Shown here in pieces: positions 1 through 5,820 of a DNA stretch of 8,137 nt; position 1 is the stretch's first letter; every line of letters begins with the position of its first letter. A program made the position numbers and the translations under genes. The DNA is taken from contig JACQFK010000265.1 of assembly GCA_016200125.1 (NCBI GenBank), positions 1-8,137 on the forward strand. The letters are read 5' to 3'. The stretch comes from Planctomycetota bacterium (GTDB lineage: Bacteria; Planctomycetota; MHYJ01; JACPRB01). The notes under the pieces were generated by a model, which searched no databases, was not told the origin of the DNA, and saw only the letters and a list, made by a program, of their open reading frames with translations.

Positions 1-771
1 GCCGAAGACCAGCAGGTACTCCCGCGGGACCTCGATGCCGGAGCCGCTGCGGTAGGTCTCGTAGTACGCCAGGAAGTCGCGGCGGAAGTCCCGGCGGCGC
101 TCCTCCGACAGAGAGGCCGCCAGCGTCCGGGTCGGTCCGTAGCCGCGAACGAAGAGATCCCAGGCCTCCTCGCTGGACGACAGACGCAGCCGGGTGACTC
201 CCGTCTCGAAGCGGAGCTCGAACGACGCGCCCAGCAAGTCCCGGAGGCAGTCGGGGACTCCCCAGTCGAAGGGCGAAGGCGACGTCGACGGCGGCAGGTA
301 GGCCCGGTGGACGGCGACTTTGCGGGCGACGCTGGAGTCGGGGGTCCAGGAGGCGAGCGCGAGACGGCCTCCCTTGCGGCAGACCCTCGCGAGTTCGGCC
401 GAGGCCGCGGCGGGCTGGTTCACGAACATGACGCCGAAGGTCGAGATGACGGCGTCGAAGCTCCCCTCCTCGAAGGGAAGGCGCTCCGCGTCGCCGACCC
501 GGAAGTCTATCGTGGGGGCCAGGCGTCGCGCCGCCTCGATCAACTCCGCGCCGAGGTCGATGCCGCTGACCTTTGCTCCGCGGGCGGCGACGCGGCGGGC
601 CGCGAGGCCCGTGCCGGTGCCGACGTCGAGGATCCGCTCGCCCGGCCGGGGATCGAGGCGCAGCACGGTGTGATCGATCGCGTCCGTCAGGTGGAGCGAG
701 ATGCGCTCGTAGTCCGAGGCCGCCGAGTCCCAGGCGGCCGCCGCCTTCGCGTTGTGGGGAAGGACGTCCAT
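1..771 (-). CDS. Class I SAM-dependent methyltransferase (C-terminus cut by window edge)
   Basis: The frame is open from an ATG at 771 to the window edge, giving 257 residues with no stop; the real end lies just outside. A cytoplasmic methyl-transfer enzyme using S-adenosylmethionine is indicated by the classic Rossmann signature ILDVGTGTG at residues 47-55 (motif I), the acidic end of beta-2 in VSGIDL (Asp72), VGDAERLPF at 92-100 (motif II), FDAVIS at 105-110, and a following RVCRKGGRLALASW strand (motif III). This is the Methyltransf_11/25, UbiE-like class. The N-terminus (AAAAWDSAASDYERIS) resembles small-molecule methyltransferases of this class. Substrate cannot be told. The start overlaps the stop of the upstream CxxC gene by one base (TGATG) and has no Shine-Dalgarno, so translation is probably coupled. 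Family confidence is high; specific function unknown. Confidence 0.9.
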   Translation of the reverse strand, partial: MDVLPHNAKAAAAWDSAASDYERISLHLTDAIDHTVLRLDPRPGERILDVGTGTGLAARRVAARGAKVSGIDLGAELIEAARRLAPTIDFRVGDAERLPFEEGSFDAVISTFGVMFVNQPAAASAELARVCRKGGRLALASWTPDSSVARKVAVHRAYLPPSTSPSPFDWGVPDCLRDLLGASFELRFETGVTRLRLSSSEEAWDLFVRGYGPTRTLAASLSEERRRDFRRDFLAYYETYRSGSGIEVPREYLLVFG

Positions 772-2324
772 CAGGGAAGCAGCTTGGCGGGATCGAGCTT
801 CGGCGCGAGCTTCTGGCCGAGGCCGAGGCAGGAGCGGCAGGGCACCGCGGCGTTGCGGAAGGCCAGGCCGCGGCCCTCGCAGACGGCGCAGGGGGAGAGA
901 TCGCAGATGTCGCCCAGGTCGGGCGGATTCCGCGGCTTCTTGTCGCACTGCTTGCAGTCGAAGTAGCCGTCCTTGCACTTCTCGCACTTGACGATGCGCT
1001 CGATCCCGGTGCCGCGGCAGGGGACGCAGCTGATCTGGGCGCCCAGCGTGTTGACCGAATATCCCTTGCCCTTGCACTTCGCGCAGACGAACTTGGTCTC
1101 CTTCTTGCCGTGGCAGTTCGTGCAGCGGAGCTTGCCCACGCCCAGGCAGATGTTGCAGGAGGCGACCGCGCGGATGGACTTCACCAGCGTCGCGAGGTGC
1201 TCCTGCGCGGCGGCGCCGCCCAGCTTCACCGTCTCGAGGGCACCGATGGGCCGCTCGAAGCCGCGCTTCTTCGCCGTGACGAGGCGGAGCAGGGCGTAGG
1301 ACCAGACGTAGCGGACGGCCGGCGTGTCGATGGAGCGATACTCGTTCACGAAGGCCATCACCGCGAGGTCGAACTCGCCGTTGGCGATCCAGGTGTCGAG
1401 GTCGCGGACGGCGTGGCCCTCCGGGGTCCCCACGAGGCCGTTCTGGACGACCAGCCCCATCGAGCGGGCCGCCTTCTCCTGCTCCGCGCCGGCGGGGGCG
1501 CCGGAGAGATGGGCGATCGCGAAGGGCTGGAGCGCCTCGGCGGCCGCTCCGCGCAGCCCCGCGAGGTGCTGGGCGGCCTGCAGGTGGGCCGCGGCGGTCA
1601 GCTTCTGGGGCTCCTTGAGCCAGGGCTTCTCGAAGTAGTCCTGGACCGACTTGAGCGCGGGCCCCTCGAGCTTCATCTCCGCGTCGCTTCGCGAGAGGAA
1701 GACGATCGCGGCGGCCGCGAGATCGGTGCGCTGGCCGCGGAAGGAGGTCAGGGCGGCGGCGCGGCGGGCGGGATCGTTGCGGCGCGCGGGATCGAGCAGG
1801 GTTGCGAGCGCGTCGTCGGGCTGGAGGGTGACGACGGGCTCCGGTCGGGCTCCGCTGCTGCCGCTGCCGCTGCCGCCGAGCGGGCCGCGGGACTCGTCGA
1901 GGTGGACCCGCTCGCGCAGGAGGCGCATGAGCTGCATCAGCAGCATGATCTGCTTGCCCAGGCTGCCGTCCTCGGGGAAGAGGTCGAGCGCGGCGGAATA
2001 CGATTCGCGCGCGCGGGCGACCTTGGCGATGGCCTGCTTGAGGACGACGTTCTGCTCGGCGGGGGAGGAGACCCCGAGGGCTTTCTGATAGTCCGAGCGC
2101 GCCTCCTCGAAGAGCTTGTCGGCGTCGCCCAGGAACTCCGCGGGCGACTTGACGATCTTCTCGACCTCCTCCTTCAGGTAGGTGCGGAGGACGCCGTCGG
2201 CCGTCAGTTCGTAGTGCTCGGACTTCTCGACGACGCGCCCGGAGACGCGGGAGCCGCCTTTGAGGACGATGACGTCCGCGCAGAGGGTGGACGCGAGGAG
2301 AAGGAGGAACCCCGCAACTCTCAT
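771..2324 (-). CDS. Secreted protein with C-terminal array of eight CxxC motifs (DnaJ zinc-finger-like)
   Basis: This is a 517-residue protein of unknown function. I chose the ATG at 2324 rather than the upstream in-frame start at 2369 because it has AGGAG five bases ahead and begins directly with a signal peptide (MRVAGFLLLLASTLCA, cleavage probably after Ala16). A small beta-rich segment follows (VIVLKGGSRVSGRVVE, about 18-34), then a helical, charged region that could be TPR-like, a Gly/Ser linker at about 150-158 and further alanine-rich helices. Residues 390-499 hold eight CxxC pairs (390/393, 401/404, 414/417, 433/436, 447/450, 457/460, 479/482, 496/499). Several fit CxxCxGxG, as in the DnaJ/Hsp40 zinc-binding region, but there is no J domain. 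Binding of several zinc ions outside the cytoplasm, or a thiol role, is an inference. It is followed without a gap by the methyltransferase. Confidence 0.88.
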   Translation of the reverse strand: MRVAGFLLLLASTLCADVIVLKGGSRVSGRVVEKSEHYELTADGVLRTYLKEEVEKIVKSPAEFLGDADKLFEEARSDYQKALGVSSPAEQNVVLKQAIAKVARARESYSAALDLFPEDGSLGKQIMLLMQLMRLLRERVHLDESRGPLGGSGSGSSGARPEPVVTLQPDDALATLLDPARRNDPARRAAALTSFRGQRTDLAAAAIVFLSRSDAEMKLEGPALKSVQDYFEKPWLKEPQKLTAAAHLQAAQHLAGLRGAAAEALQPFAIAHLSGAPAGAEQEKAARSMGLVVQNGLVGTPEGHAVRDLDTWIANGEFDLAVMAFVNEYRSIDTPAVRYVWSYALLRLVTAKKRGFERPIGALETVKLGGAAAQEHLATLVKSIRAVASCNICLGVGKLRCTNCHGKKETKFVCAKCKGKGYSVNTLGAQISCVPCRGTGIERIVKCEKCKDGYFDCKQCDKKPRNPPDLGDICDLSPCAVCEGRGLAFRNAAVPCRSCLGLGQKLAPKLDPAKLLP

Positions 2325-2329
2325 GTCAG

Positions 2330-2334
2330 CTCCT
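2330..2334 (-). promoter_or_regulatory. Ribosome binding site deciding the start of the CxxC protein
   Basis: AGGAG on the minus strand lies five bases ahead of the ATG at 2324. No comparable site precedes the earlier in-frame start at 2369, and the signal peptide begins at the later one. Confidence 0.7.
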
Positions 2335-2424
2335 GCTTGGAATAGCCGAAAGGGGCTCGCGAATGACACGGTCGCCTCTTTCGACGCAAACGGCGGGGGT
2401 GGATTTCAGGAATTCCGAGGACCG

Positions 2425-3531
2425 TCACCCATCGATTATACCCGCCGAAGGGGTCAGCGGTTGTGCACAACGAGGCGGCCGCCGCCCTCGCCGTATTCGA
2501 CGTCGAGGATCAGCTTGAGGCGGGCGAGGTCGGCGAGCAGCCGTCCGCACTGGTCCGCGGTCAGGAAGAGGTAGTAGTACACCCTTGAGGTCGCTCAGGG
2601 CCGAGGCGGCCGAGTGGGCGCGCAGTTCGATGAAGACCTTGTCGGGCACCGAGGAGTCGAGGAGGTGGAAGGTCCGCTCCATCTGCCTCAGCTCGGGCAG
2701 GGGGGACACCGAGGCGGGGGTGACGAGGACATGGCCGTTGTCCTTCGGGAGCACCCAGGCGTCGTAGGCGGTGGAGTAGCTGTAGTCGCCCGCGCGCGGC
2801 TTCTTGATCCCCGCCTTCTGGCAGGCCTGGTCGAGCCGGAAGAAACGCGGGCGGAGCGGCTGGTTGAGGCGGAAGGTCTTGAGCAGCGTGGTCGAGGCGA
2901 TCGGCTCCGCGTGGGGGAAGATGACGAAGCGGTGGCCGGCCTCCTCGGGCCGCAGCGAGGGCACGAGCCGGTCCGCGAGCTCCCGGCCGACGAGCGTGCG
3001 GTAGCGCATGAGCTTGGCCTCGCGGAACTCGAAGTAGACCTTGCGGCGCAGCTCCTCGGGGCTCAGCTCGAAGTAGGAGAACTGAAAATCCATGGGCATC
3101 TCGAGCAGGCGGACGCGGGCGCGGACCTGCAGCGTCTCCTCGGGCACCAGGAGGCCGGAGTTGAACACCGGCCGCGGGGCGTCGCTGCGGCGGCCCTTCT
3201 CGTAGGTCCACTCGTCCTTCTCGGCCGAGTAGCTCACCAGGCCCGCCTGGGTGAACTGCCAGGTCATGACGGCGCCGCTCGATCCCGCGAGCATCAGGTC
3301 GCGCGGCTGGGTCAGGTCCCGCAGCACGAGGGCGTTCGCGGTGCCGTTGCGGATCTTGAAGACGACGGTGGAGAGATCGCCTTCGCGGGGGGAGGCGGTG
3401 GAGGACTCCACCTCGACGGTCACCTCGAGCTCTCCTGAGGACTTGCCCTTGGGGGAGTCGCCCCTGGTTCCGGTCGGGGAGCAGGCGGCGAGGAGCAGCA
3501 CTAGCGCTGCGAGAGCTCCCTGTCTTGCCAT
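2425..3531 (-). CDS. Putative lipoprotein of unknown function, C-terminal frameshift
   Basis: The ATG at 3531 opens a lipoprotein signal peptide (MARQGALAALVLLLAAC) with lipobox LAAC, so Cys17 would be lipidated and the protein anchored in the envelope. A Ser/Gly/Lys-rich tether follows, then a stretch like an Ig-type beta domain (VTVEVESSTASPREGD, VVFKIRNGTANALVLRDL, about 36-70). The rest, rich in Arg and aromatics, I do not recognise. As written, the frame runs to a stop at 2425, but its last 54 or so residues are Arg/Pro-rich with poor codon choice. Removing one G from the GGG at 2582-2584 (minus strand) gives ...DLKVYYYLFLTADQCGRLL...RLVVHNR and a stop at 2454, with 38 of 41 codons ending in G or C. 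The likely native product is therefore about 358 residues. The start overlaps the end of the HKD gene by 31 bases, suggesting one transcript. Confidence 0.8.
   Translation of the reverse strand: MARQGALAALVLLLAACSPTGTRGDSPKGKSSGELEVTVEVESSTASPREGDLSTVVFKIRNGTANALVLRDLTQPRDLMLAGSSGAVMTWQFTQAGLVSYSAEKDEWTYEKGRRSDAPRPVFNSGLLVPEETLQVRARVRLLEMPMDFQFSYFELSPEELRRKVYFEFREAKLMRYRTLVGRELADRLVPSLRPEEAGHRFVIFPHAEPIASTTLLKTFRLNQPLRPRFFRLDQACQKAGIKKPRAGDYSYSTAYDAWVLPKDNGHVLVTPASVSPLPELRQMERTFHLLDSSVPDKVFIELRAHSAASALSDLKGVLLPLPDRGPVRTAARRPRPPQADPRRRIRRGRRPPRCAQPLTPSAGIIDG
2435..2440 (-). promoter_or_regulatory. Candidate -10 box (TATAAT) upstream of the CxxC gene
   Basis: A perfect TATAAT on the minus strand sits in the 129-base gap (2325-2453) between the lipoprotein and the CxxC gene, about 110 bases before the ATG at 2324. 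Transcription would start near 2428 and leave a leader of roughly 100 bases. At 17-base spacing the -35 position reads CAACCG, a poor match, so either an activator is needed or the match is chance. Its presence in otherwise GC-rich DNA and correct orientation favour a promoter. It lies beyond the frame-corrected stop of the lipoprotein (2454) and inside the aberrant tail of the uncorrected frame, which supports the corrected end. Confidence 0.45.
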
Positions 3532-4013
3532 GTCTTCTCGAAGTCCTCCTGGAACCTCCGCGCCGCGGGCTCGTTCCGCAGGAAGACCACGTTCTCGTGG
3601 TTCGCGATGTCGCCCTGGACCGTCCAGTTGTACGAGCCGGTGAGGACGATTTTAGCATCAAGGACGGCGTATTTCTGGTGAAACCTTGCCTCCTCACCGC
3701 GAGGCACGACGCGGCGGACCTCGAGGCCGTCGGCGCGGAGGCGCCGGACGAAGTCGTCGTCGGCCTGGCGGGCGTCGAGCAGGATCCGGACCGCGACGCC
3801 CGCGCGGCGGCGTTCGGCGAGCGCCTGGGCGAGCCGGTCGGAGGTGAAGTGGAACATCGCGACGTCGATGCTGCGGGCGGCGCCCCGGAGCTCCCGGGCG
3901 ATCTCGGCTTCCAGCATCCGCTTCTCGCCGCTGGGGGCGAAGAGGACGCCGACGGCGTCGTCGCGCGGAGCGACGAAGAAGGGGAGGCAGAGGAGAAGGG
4001 AGAAGGGCCTCAC
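3501..4013 (-). CDS. Exported phospholipase D-like (single HKD) nuclease-family protein
   Basis: This 170-residue protein starts with GTG at 4013. The N-terminus (MRPFSLLLCLPFFVA) reads as a signal peptide, so it probably works outside the cytoplasm. The HKD motif HxKxxxxD is present as His112, Lys114 and Asp119 (HQKYAVLD), followed by the typical TGSYNWT at 124-130. An earlier strand, SIDVAMFHFTSDRLAQAL, and a VAVRILLD segment match the PLD fold. The length equals that of one HKD unit, as in Nuc-type endonucleases, which dimerise to build the active site. Members hydrolyse phosphodiesters in DNA or phospholipid through a phosphohistidine; which substrate applies here cannot be told. It begins seven bases after the panD stop with only a weak ribosome site, and a hairpin (4006-4021) covers its start, so translation may depend on panD. 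Family confidence is high, substrate open. Confidence 0.88.
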   Translation of the reverse strand: MRPFSLLLCLPFFVAPRDDAVGVLFAPSGEKRMLEAEIARELRGAARSIDVAMFHFTSDRLAQALAERRRAGVAVRILLDARQADDDFVRRLRADGLEVRRVVPRGEEARFHQKYAVLDAKIVLTGSYNWTVQGDIANHENVVFLRNEPAARRFQEDFEKTWQDRELSQR

Positions 4014-4021
4014 GCGAGGCC
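4006..4021 (-). other. Small hairpin at the panD stop / HKD gene start
   Basis: GGCCTC and GAGGCC form a 6-bp stem with a 4-base loop. It includes the GTG start of the HKD gene (4011-4013) and the last base of the panD stop codon (4021-4023). Ribosomes finishing panD would open it, a plausible coupling device. A stem this short can arise by chance in GC-rich DNA. Confidence 0.3.
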
Positions 4022-4371
4022 TACTTGAGCTTGTTCTTCTCTCCGAGGCGGACGACCTTGGGGCCCTTGAACCTGGCGAGCTCGGCCTCGTTCAGGTAGC
4101 CGTAGGCCATGATGATGATCTCGTCGCCGGGGGCGCCCATGTGGGCGGCGCCGCCGTAGAGGCAGAAGGCGCCGCTCTGCTTCGGTTCGGGGATGGTGTA
4201 GGTCTCGAAGCGGCGGCCGTTGGTCACGTTGGCGATGAGGACCATTTCGTAGGGCAGGATCCCCGAGGCTTCGAGGACGGCGGCGTCGATGCCGCAGCTG
4301 CCCTCGTAGTGGAGCTCGGCCTGGGTGATATAGGCGTTGGCGATCTTCGACGTGCACATCCGCTTGAGCAT
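4021..4371 (-). CDS. panD: Aspartate 1-decarboxylase (pyruvoyl enzyme)
   Basis: PanD decarboxylates L-aspartate to beta-alanine for pantothenate and coenzyme A, in the cytoplasm as a tetramer. The core ELHYEGSCGID carries the self-cleavage site Gly24-Ser25, where the serine becomes the pyruvoyl group. NVTNGRRFETY keeps Arg54, Thr57 and Tyr58, and Lys9 is present in TSKIANAYIT. With the ATG at 4371 these numbers match E. coli PanD exactly, which is why I prefer it (116 residues) to the in-frame ATG at 4404 or TTG at 4407; none has a convincing ribosome site. Two usual residues differ: His11 is Ala, and the NGAAAH loop is YGGAAH, so Asn72 is Tyr. The C-terminus is shorter than in E. coli. No other pantothenate gene is nearby; the HKD gene follows seven bases later. 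Identity is secure. Confidence 0.95.
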   Translation of the reverse strand: MLKRMCTSKIANAYITQAELHYEGSCGIDAAVLEASGILPYEMVLIANVTNGRRFETYTIPEPKQSGAFCLYGGAAHMGAPGDEIIIMAYGYLNEAELARFKGPKVVRLGEKNKLK

Positions 4372-4488
4372 CGGGCGAAGGATAGCAGTCTTTCCGGGCG
4401 CCATCAATCGTTTCGGGGTCCCTCCACCGGGGTAGTGGGGGAAGGGGCCCTTTTCTCGACAGGAAATCGGCGATCCTCAGCAGATTGC

Positions 4489-4602
4489 GGCGAAGAAACG
4501 AACCGTCTGCTTTTTCCCCGCCTCTGGGGTGGGGTGAAGAAACAGACGGTCCACTTCTTCGCCTGAGAGGGGAAAAAGCAGACGGTTCGTTTCTTCACCA
4601 GG
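4489..4602. repeat. Cluster of three palindromic ~30-base repeats with a perfect 28-bp inverted repeat
   Basis: Copy 1 (plus orientation) starts at 4489, copy 2 (inverted) covers 4531-4563, and copy 3 (inverted) covers 4569-4602. Each contains the core GAAGAA...ACCGTCTG...TTC. Copies 1 and 3 are exact reverse complements over 28 bases (4492-4519 and 4569-4596) separated by 49 bases that contain the more divergent copy 2. Copy 2 can pair imperfectly with copy 1, so alternative hairpins are possible. No T-tract follows on either strand, so a simple intrinsic terminator is unlikely. No target-site duplication is visible at the edges. The cluster sits in the 232-base gap (4372-4603) between a prepilin gene and panD; the rest of that gap is G-rich and holds nothing I can name. 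It is best described as a REP-like or miniature inverted-repeat element. Confidence 0.8.
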
Positions 4603-4603
4603 T

Positions 4604-5092
4604 TCAGGGGCGCAGAAGGTCGTCGCACTTCTTCCAGAGCGAGTCTCTAAGGTCGAACTCTTCGACCCGGCCGTCCTTGAAGAGCACGTTGCCGCCGTAG
4701 TTCTCCCCGTGATTCCCCGGCTTGTCCGCGCCCAGGGGATCGACGGCTCCCACCCGGCTGTAGGAGACGAGAGGACCGCGATAGCTGGTCTCGTCTTCTC
4801 CGAGCACCTCGTCCATCACCTTGCAGTGAAGGACGGCCGCATGTTCCGCCTCGATCAGGGGAGGAGTCGTCCTTGTGAACGAAAGCCATAGGTCTTCTCC
4901 CCTGGTCTCCAGCCATTGACCTCCGTGCATGCTCGCGTAGACCAAGCCAACGGTATGGAGCTGCCGGAGATTGTTGGCGCAGCGAGTCTCCCGCGGGGGA
5001 CGACAGGTCGAGGGGACGAACAACAACGCCAGGATGAAGATCACGGCGATGACGGCGATCAATTCGAGCAGAGTGAGACCTTGTCTGTTCAT
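4604..5092 (-). CDS. Prepilin-like (type IV pilin / type II secretion pseudopilin-type) protein, copy 1
   Basis: This 162-residue protein has a class III prepilin leader: QG followed by LTLLE, with cleavage between Gly5 and Leu6 and the conserved Glu at mature position 5 (Glu10), then a hydrophobic helix to about residue 28. The ATG at 5092 is preceded by AGGAG at 7-base spacing. The C-terminal domain ends with GNHGENYGGNVLFKDGRVEEF, resembling the H-X9-DG domain of planctomycete pilin-like proteins but with 11 residues between His and Asp-Gly. The product is expected in the inner membrane and then in a pilus, pseudopilus or fibre after prepilin-peptidase processing. It is a close paralogue of the next gene upstream: from GEDLWLS onward the two proteins, and the DNA coding for them, are nearly the same. 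It is third in a tandem of three prepilin genes. The exact machine is unknown. Confidence 0.88.
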   Translation of the reverse strand: MNRQGLTLLELIAVIAVIFILALLFVPSTCRPPRETRCANNLRQLHTVGLVYASMHGGQWLETRGEDLWLSFTRTTPPLIEAEHAAVLHCKVMDEVLGEDETSYRGPLVSYSRVGAVDPLGADKPGNHGENYGGNVLFKDGRVEEFDLRDSLWKKCDDLLRP

Positions 5093-5118
5093 GGAATGAC
5101 TCCTGAAGGTGGGAAGGA

Positions 5119-5155
5119 GCCCGGCCTCGGGCAGACTTTGAGCCCGGGGCCGGGC
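5119..5155 (-). other. Two adjacent GC-rich hairpins between prepilin genes
   Basis: In the 80-base spacer between the two paralogous prepilin genes, GCCCG-4-CGGGC stems occur at 5142-5155 and 5119-5132, both followed by CTC on the minus strand and alike in sequence. With the stem at the upstream stop codon (5164-5185) this makes three hairpins before the AGGAG of the next gene. There is no T-tract, so they look more like mRNA-stability or expression-setting structures than intrinsic terminators. Confidence 0.4.
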
Positions 5156-5163
5156 GGGGAATC

Positions 5164-5185
5164 GCTGTCAGGCTAGGGCGACAGC
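5164..5185 (-). other. Hairpin enclosing the stop codon of prepilin copy 2
   Basis: GCTGTC (5164-5169) and GACAGC (5180-5185) form a perfect 6-bp stem, and the TAG stop (5173-5175) lies in its 10-base loop. Comparable stems enclose or touch the stops of the two genes upstream. Confidence 0.4.
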
Positions 5186-5691
5186 TTCATGGCGCAGTCG
5201 AGCCACTTGGGATGGTCCTTGTCGAACTCTTCGACACGGCCGTCCTTGAAGAGGATGTTGCCGCCGTACTGATCCCCGTGGTTGCCTTCCTTGTCGGCGC
5301 CCAGGGGATCGACGGTCGACACGCGGCTGAACGAAACGATCGGACCCCGATAGTTCGTTTCGTCTTCTCCGAGCACGTCGTCCATCACCTTGCAGTGAAG
5401 GATGATGGCATGGTCCGCCTCGATCAACGGCGGGACCATGCGCCGGAGAGACAGCCAGAGATCCTCTCCTTTGCCGGGGGGCCAGCTGCCCTTGTGGGAG
5501 GACGCATAGACGGTGCCCAGCTTGTACAGCTGCTGCTGGTTGTTGAGGCAGGTCATGACCTTGGCTCGAAAGATCGCGTGAGCAATAACGGGGAGCAATA
5601 AGCCGGCGAGAATGCCGATGATGACGATCACCACGAGCAACTCGACCAAGGTAAAGCCGGACCTGCGTCGCTGTGCCGACAATGCGACCAT
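5173..5691 (-). CDS. Prepilin-like protein with H-x-DG type C-terminus, copy 2
   Basis: This is a 172-residue protein from the ATG at 5691, chosen because AAGGAGG lies five bases ahead; in-frame ATGs at 5709 and 5757 lack such a site. A basic leader (AQRRRSG) leads to the textbook prepilin segment FTLVELLVVIVIIGILAGLL, with cleavage between Gly12 and Phe13 and Glu17 as mature Glu5. The C-terminal domain shares with copy 1 the stretches GEDLWLS, PPLIEA, LHCKVMD, VLGEDET, VDPLGADK and GGNILFKDGRVEEF. It is expected to be cleaved and methylated by a prepilin peptidase (not in the window) and assembled into a pilus- or pseudopilus-like fibre, or to stay as an envelope protein. It lies between the divergent prepilin gene (119 bases upstream) and its close paralogue (80 bases downstream). 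Confidence 0.9.
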   Translation of the reverse strand: MVALSAQRRRSGFTLVELLVVIVIIGILAGLLLPVIAHAIFRAKVMTCLNNQQQLYKLGTVYASSHKGSWPPGKGEDLWLSLRRMVPPLIEADHAIILHCKVMDDVLGEDETNYRGPIVSFSRVSTVDPLGADKEGNHGDQYGGNILFKDGRVEEFDKDHPKWLDCAMKLSP

Positions 5692-5696
5692 GGTAG

Positions 5697-5703
5697 CCTC
5701 CTT
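5697..5703 (-). promoter_or_regulatory. Strong ribosome binding site of prepilin copy 2
   Basis: AAGGAGG on the minus strand lies five bases before the ATG at 5691. It is the strongest Shine-Dalgarno I see in the window and decides between three in-frame starts. Confidence 0.75.
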
Positions 5704-5801
5704 CCGCATTGTCAAAGAGCCTTCTATATCATGGGGGACGCCTCTGAACCCGCCCACAAGAGCGGACCCGGCGGCGCGTCACCCCGGATGCCGAAGGCGC
5801 T

Positions 5802-5820
5802 CCGTCCCCTTCAGGGACGG
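5802..5820 (-). other. Hairpin enclosing the stop codon of prepilin copy 3
   Basis: CCGTCCC and GGGACGG form a perfect 7-bp stem with a 5-base loop that holds the TGA stop (5811-5813) of the upstream prepilin gene. No T-run follows on the minus strand, so it is not a standard intrinsic terminator. Confidence 0.45.

Noticed and set aside
573..2345. A 590-codon open frame on the plus strand opposite the CxxC gene.
   Set aside because: It is the mirror of a GC-rich gene: low-complexity Ala/Gly/Leu/Arg/Glu protein without a recognisable domain or convincing ribosome site. The minus strand carries a signal peptide, CxxC array and a matching downstream methyltransferase.
2614..3438. A 274-codon plus-strand frame opposite the lipoprotein.
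   Set aside because: The product is repetitive and Glu/Gly/Val-rich, with no motif. The opposite strand has a clear lipobox and coherent protein.
2561..3697. A 378-codon minus-strand frame overlapping the lipoprotein and HKD genes.
   Set aside because: It is Arg/Pro/Ala-rich and crosses two better-supported genes in another frame; it is not the frame that continues the lipoprotein after the indel.
4492..4596. Insertion sequence remnant with 28-bp terminal inverted repeats.
   Set aside because: There is no transposase and no target-site duplication at the flanks, so only a repeat element is called, without naming a transposon.
4489..4602. CRISPR array or intrinsic terminator as an explanation of the repeats.
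   Set aside because: The units are in mixed orientation with unequal gaps and only three copies, unlike CRISPR; no T-tract follows the stem on either strand.
4404..4628. A 74-codon minus-strand frame with repeated KK-TVCFF units.
   Set aside because: The repeat in the peptide merely reflects the palindromic DNA repeat read in one frame; no ribosome site, and it overlaps the prepilin end.
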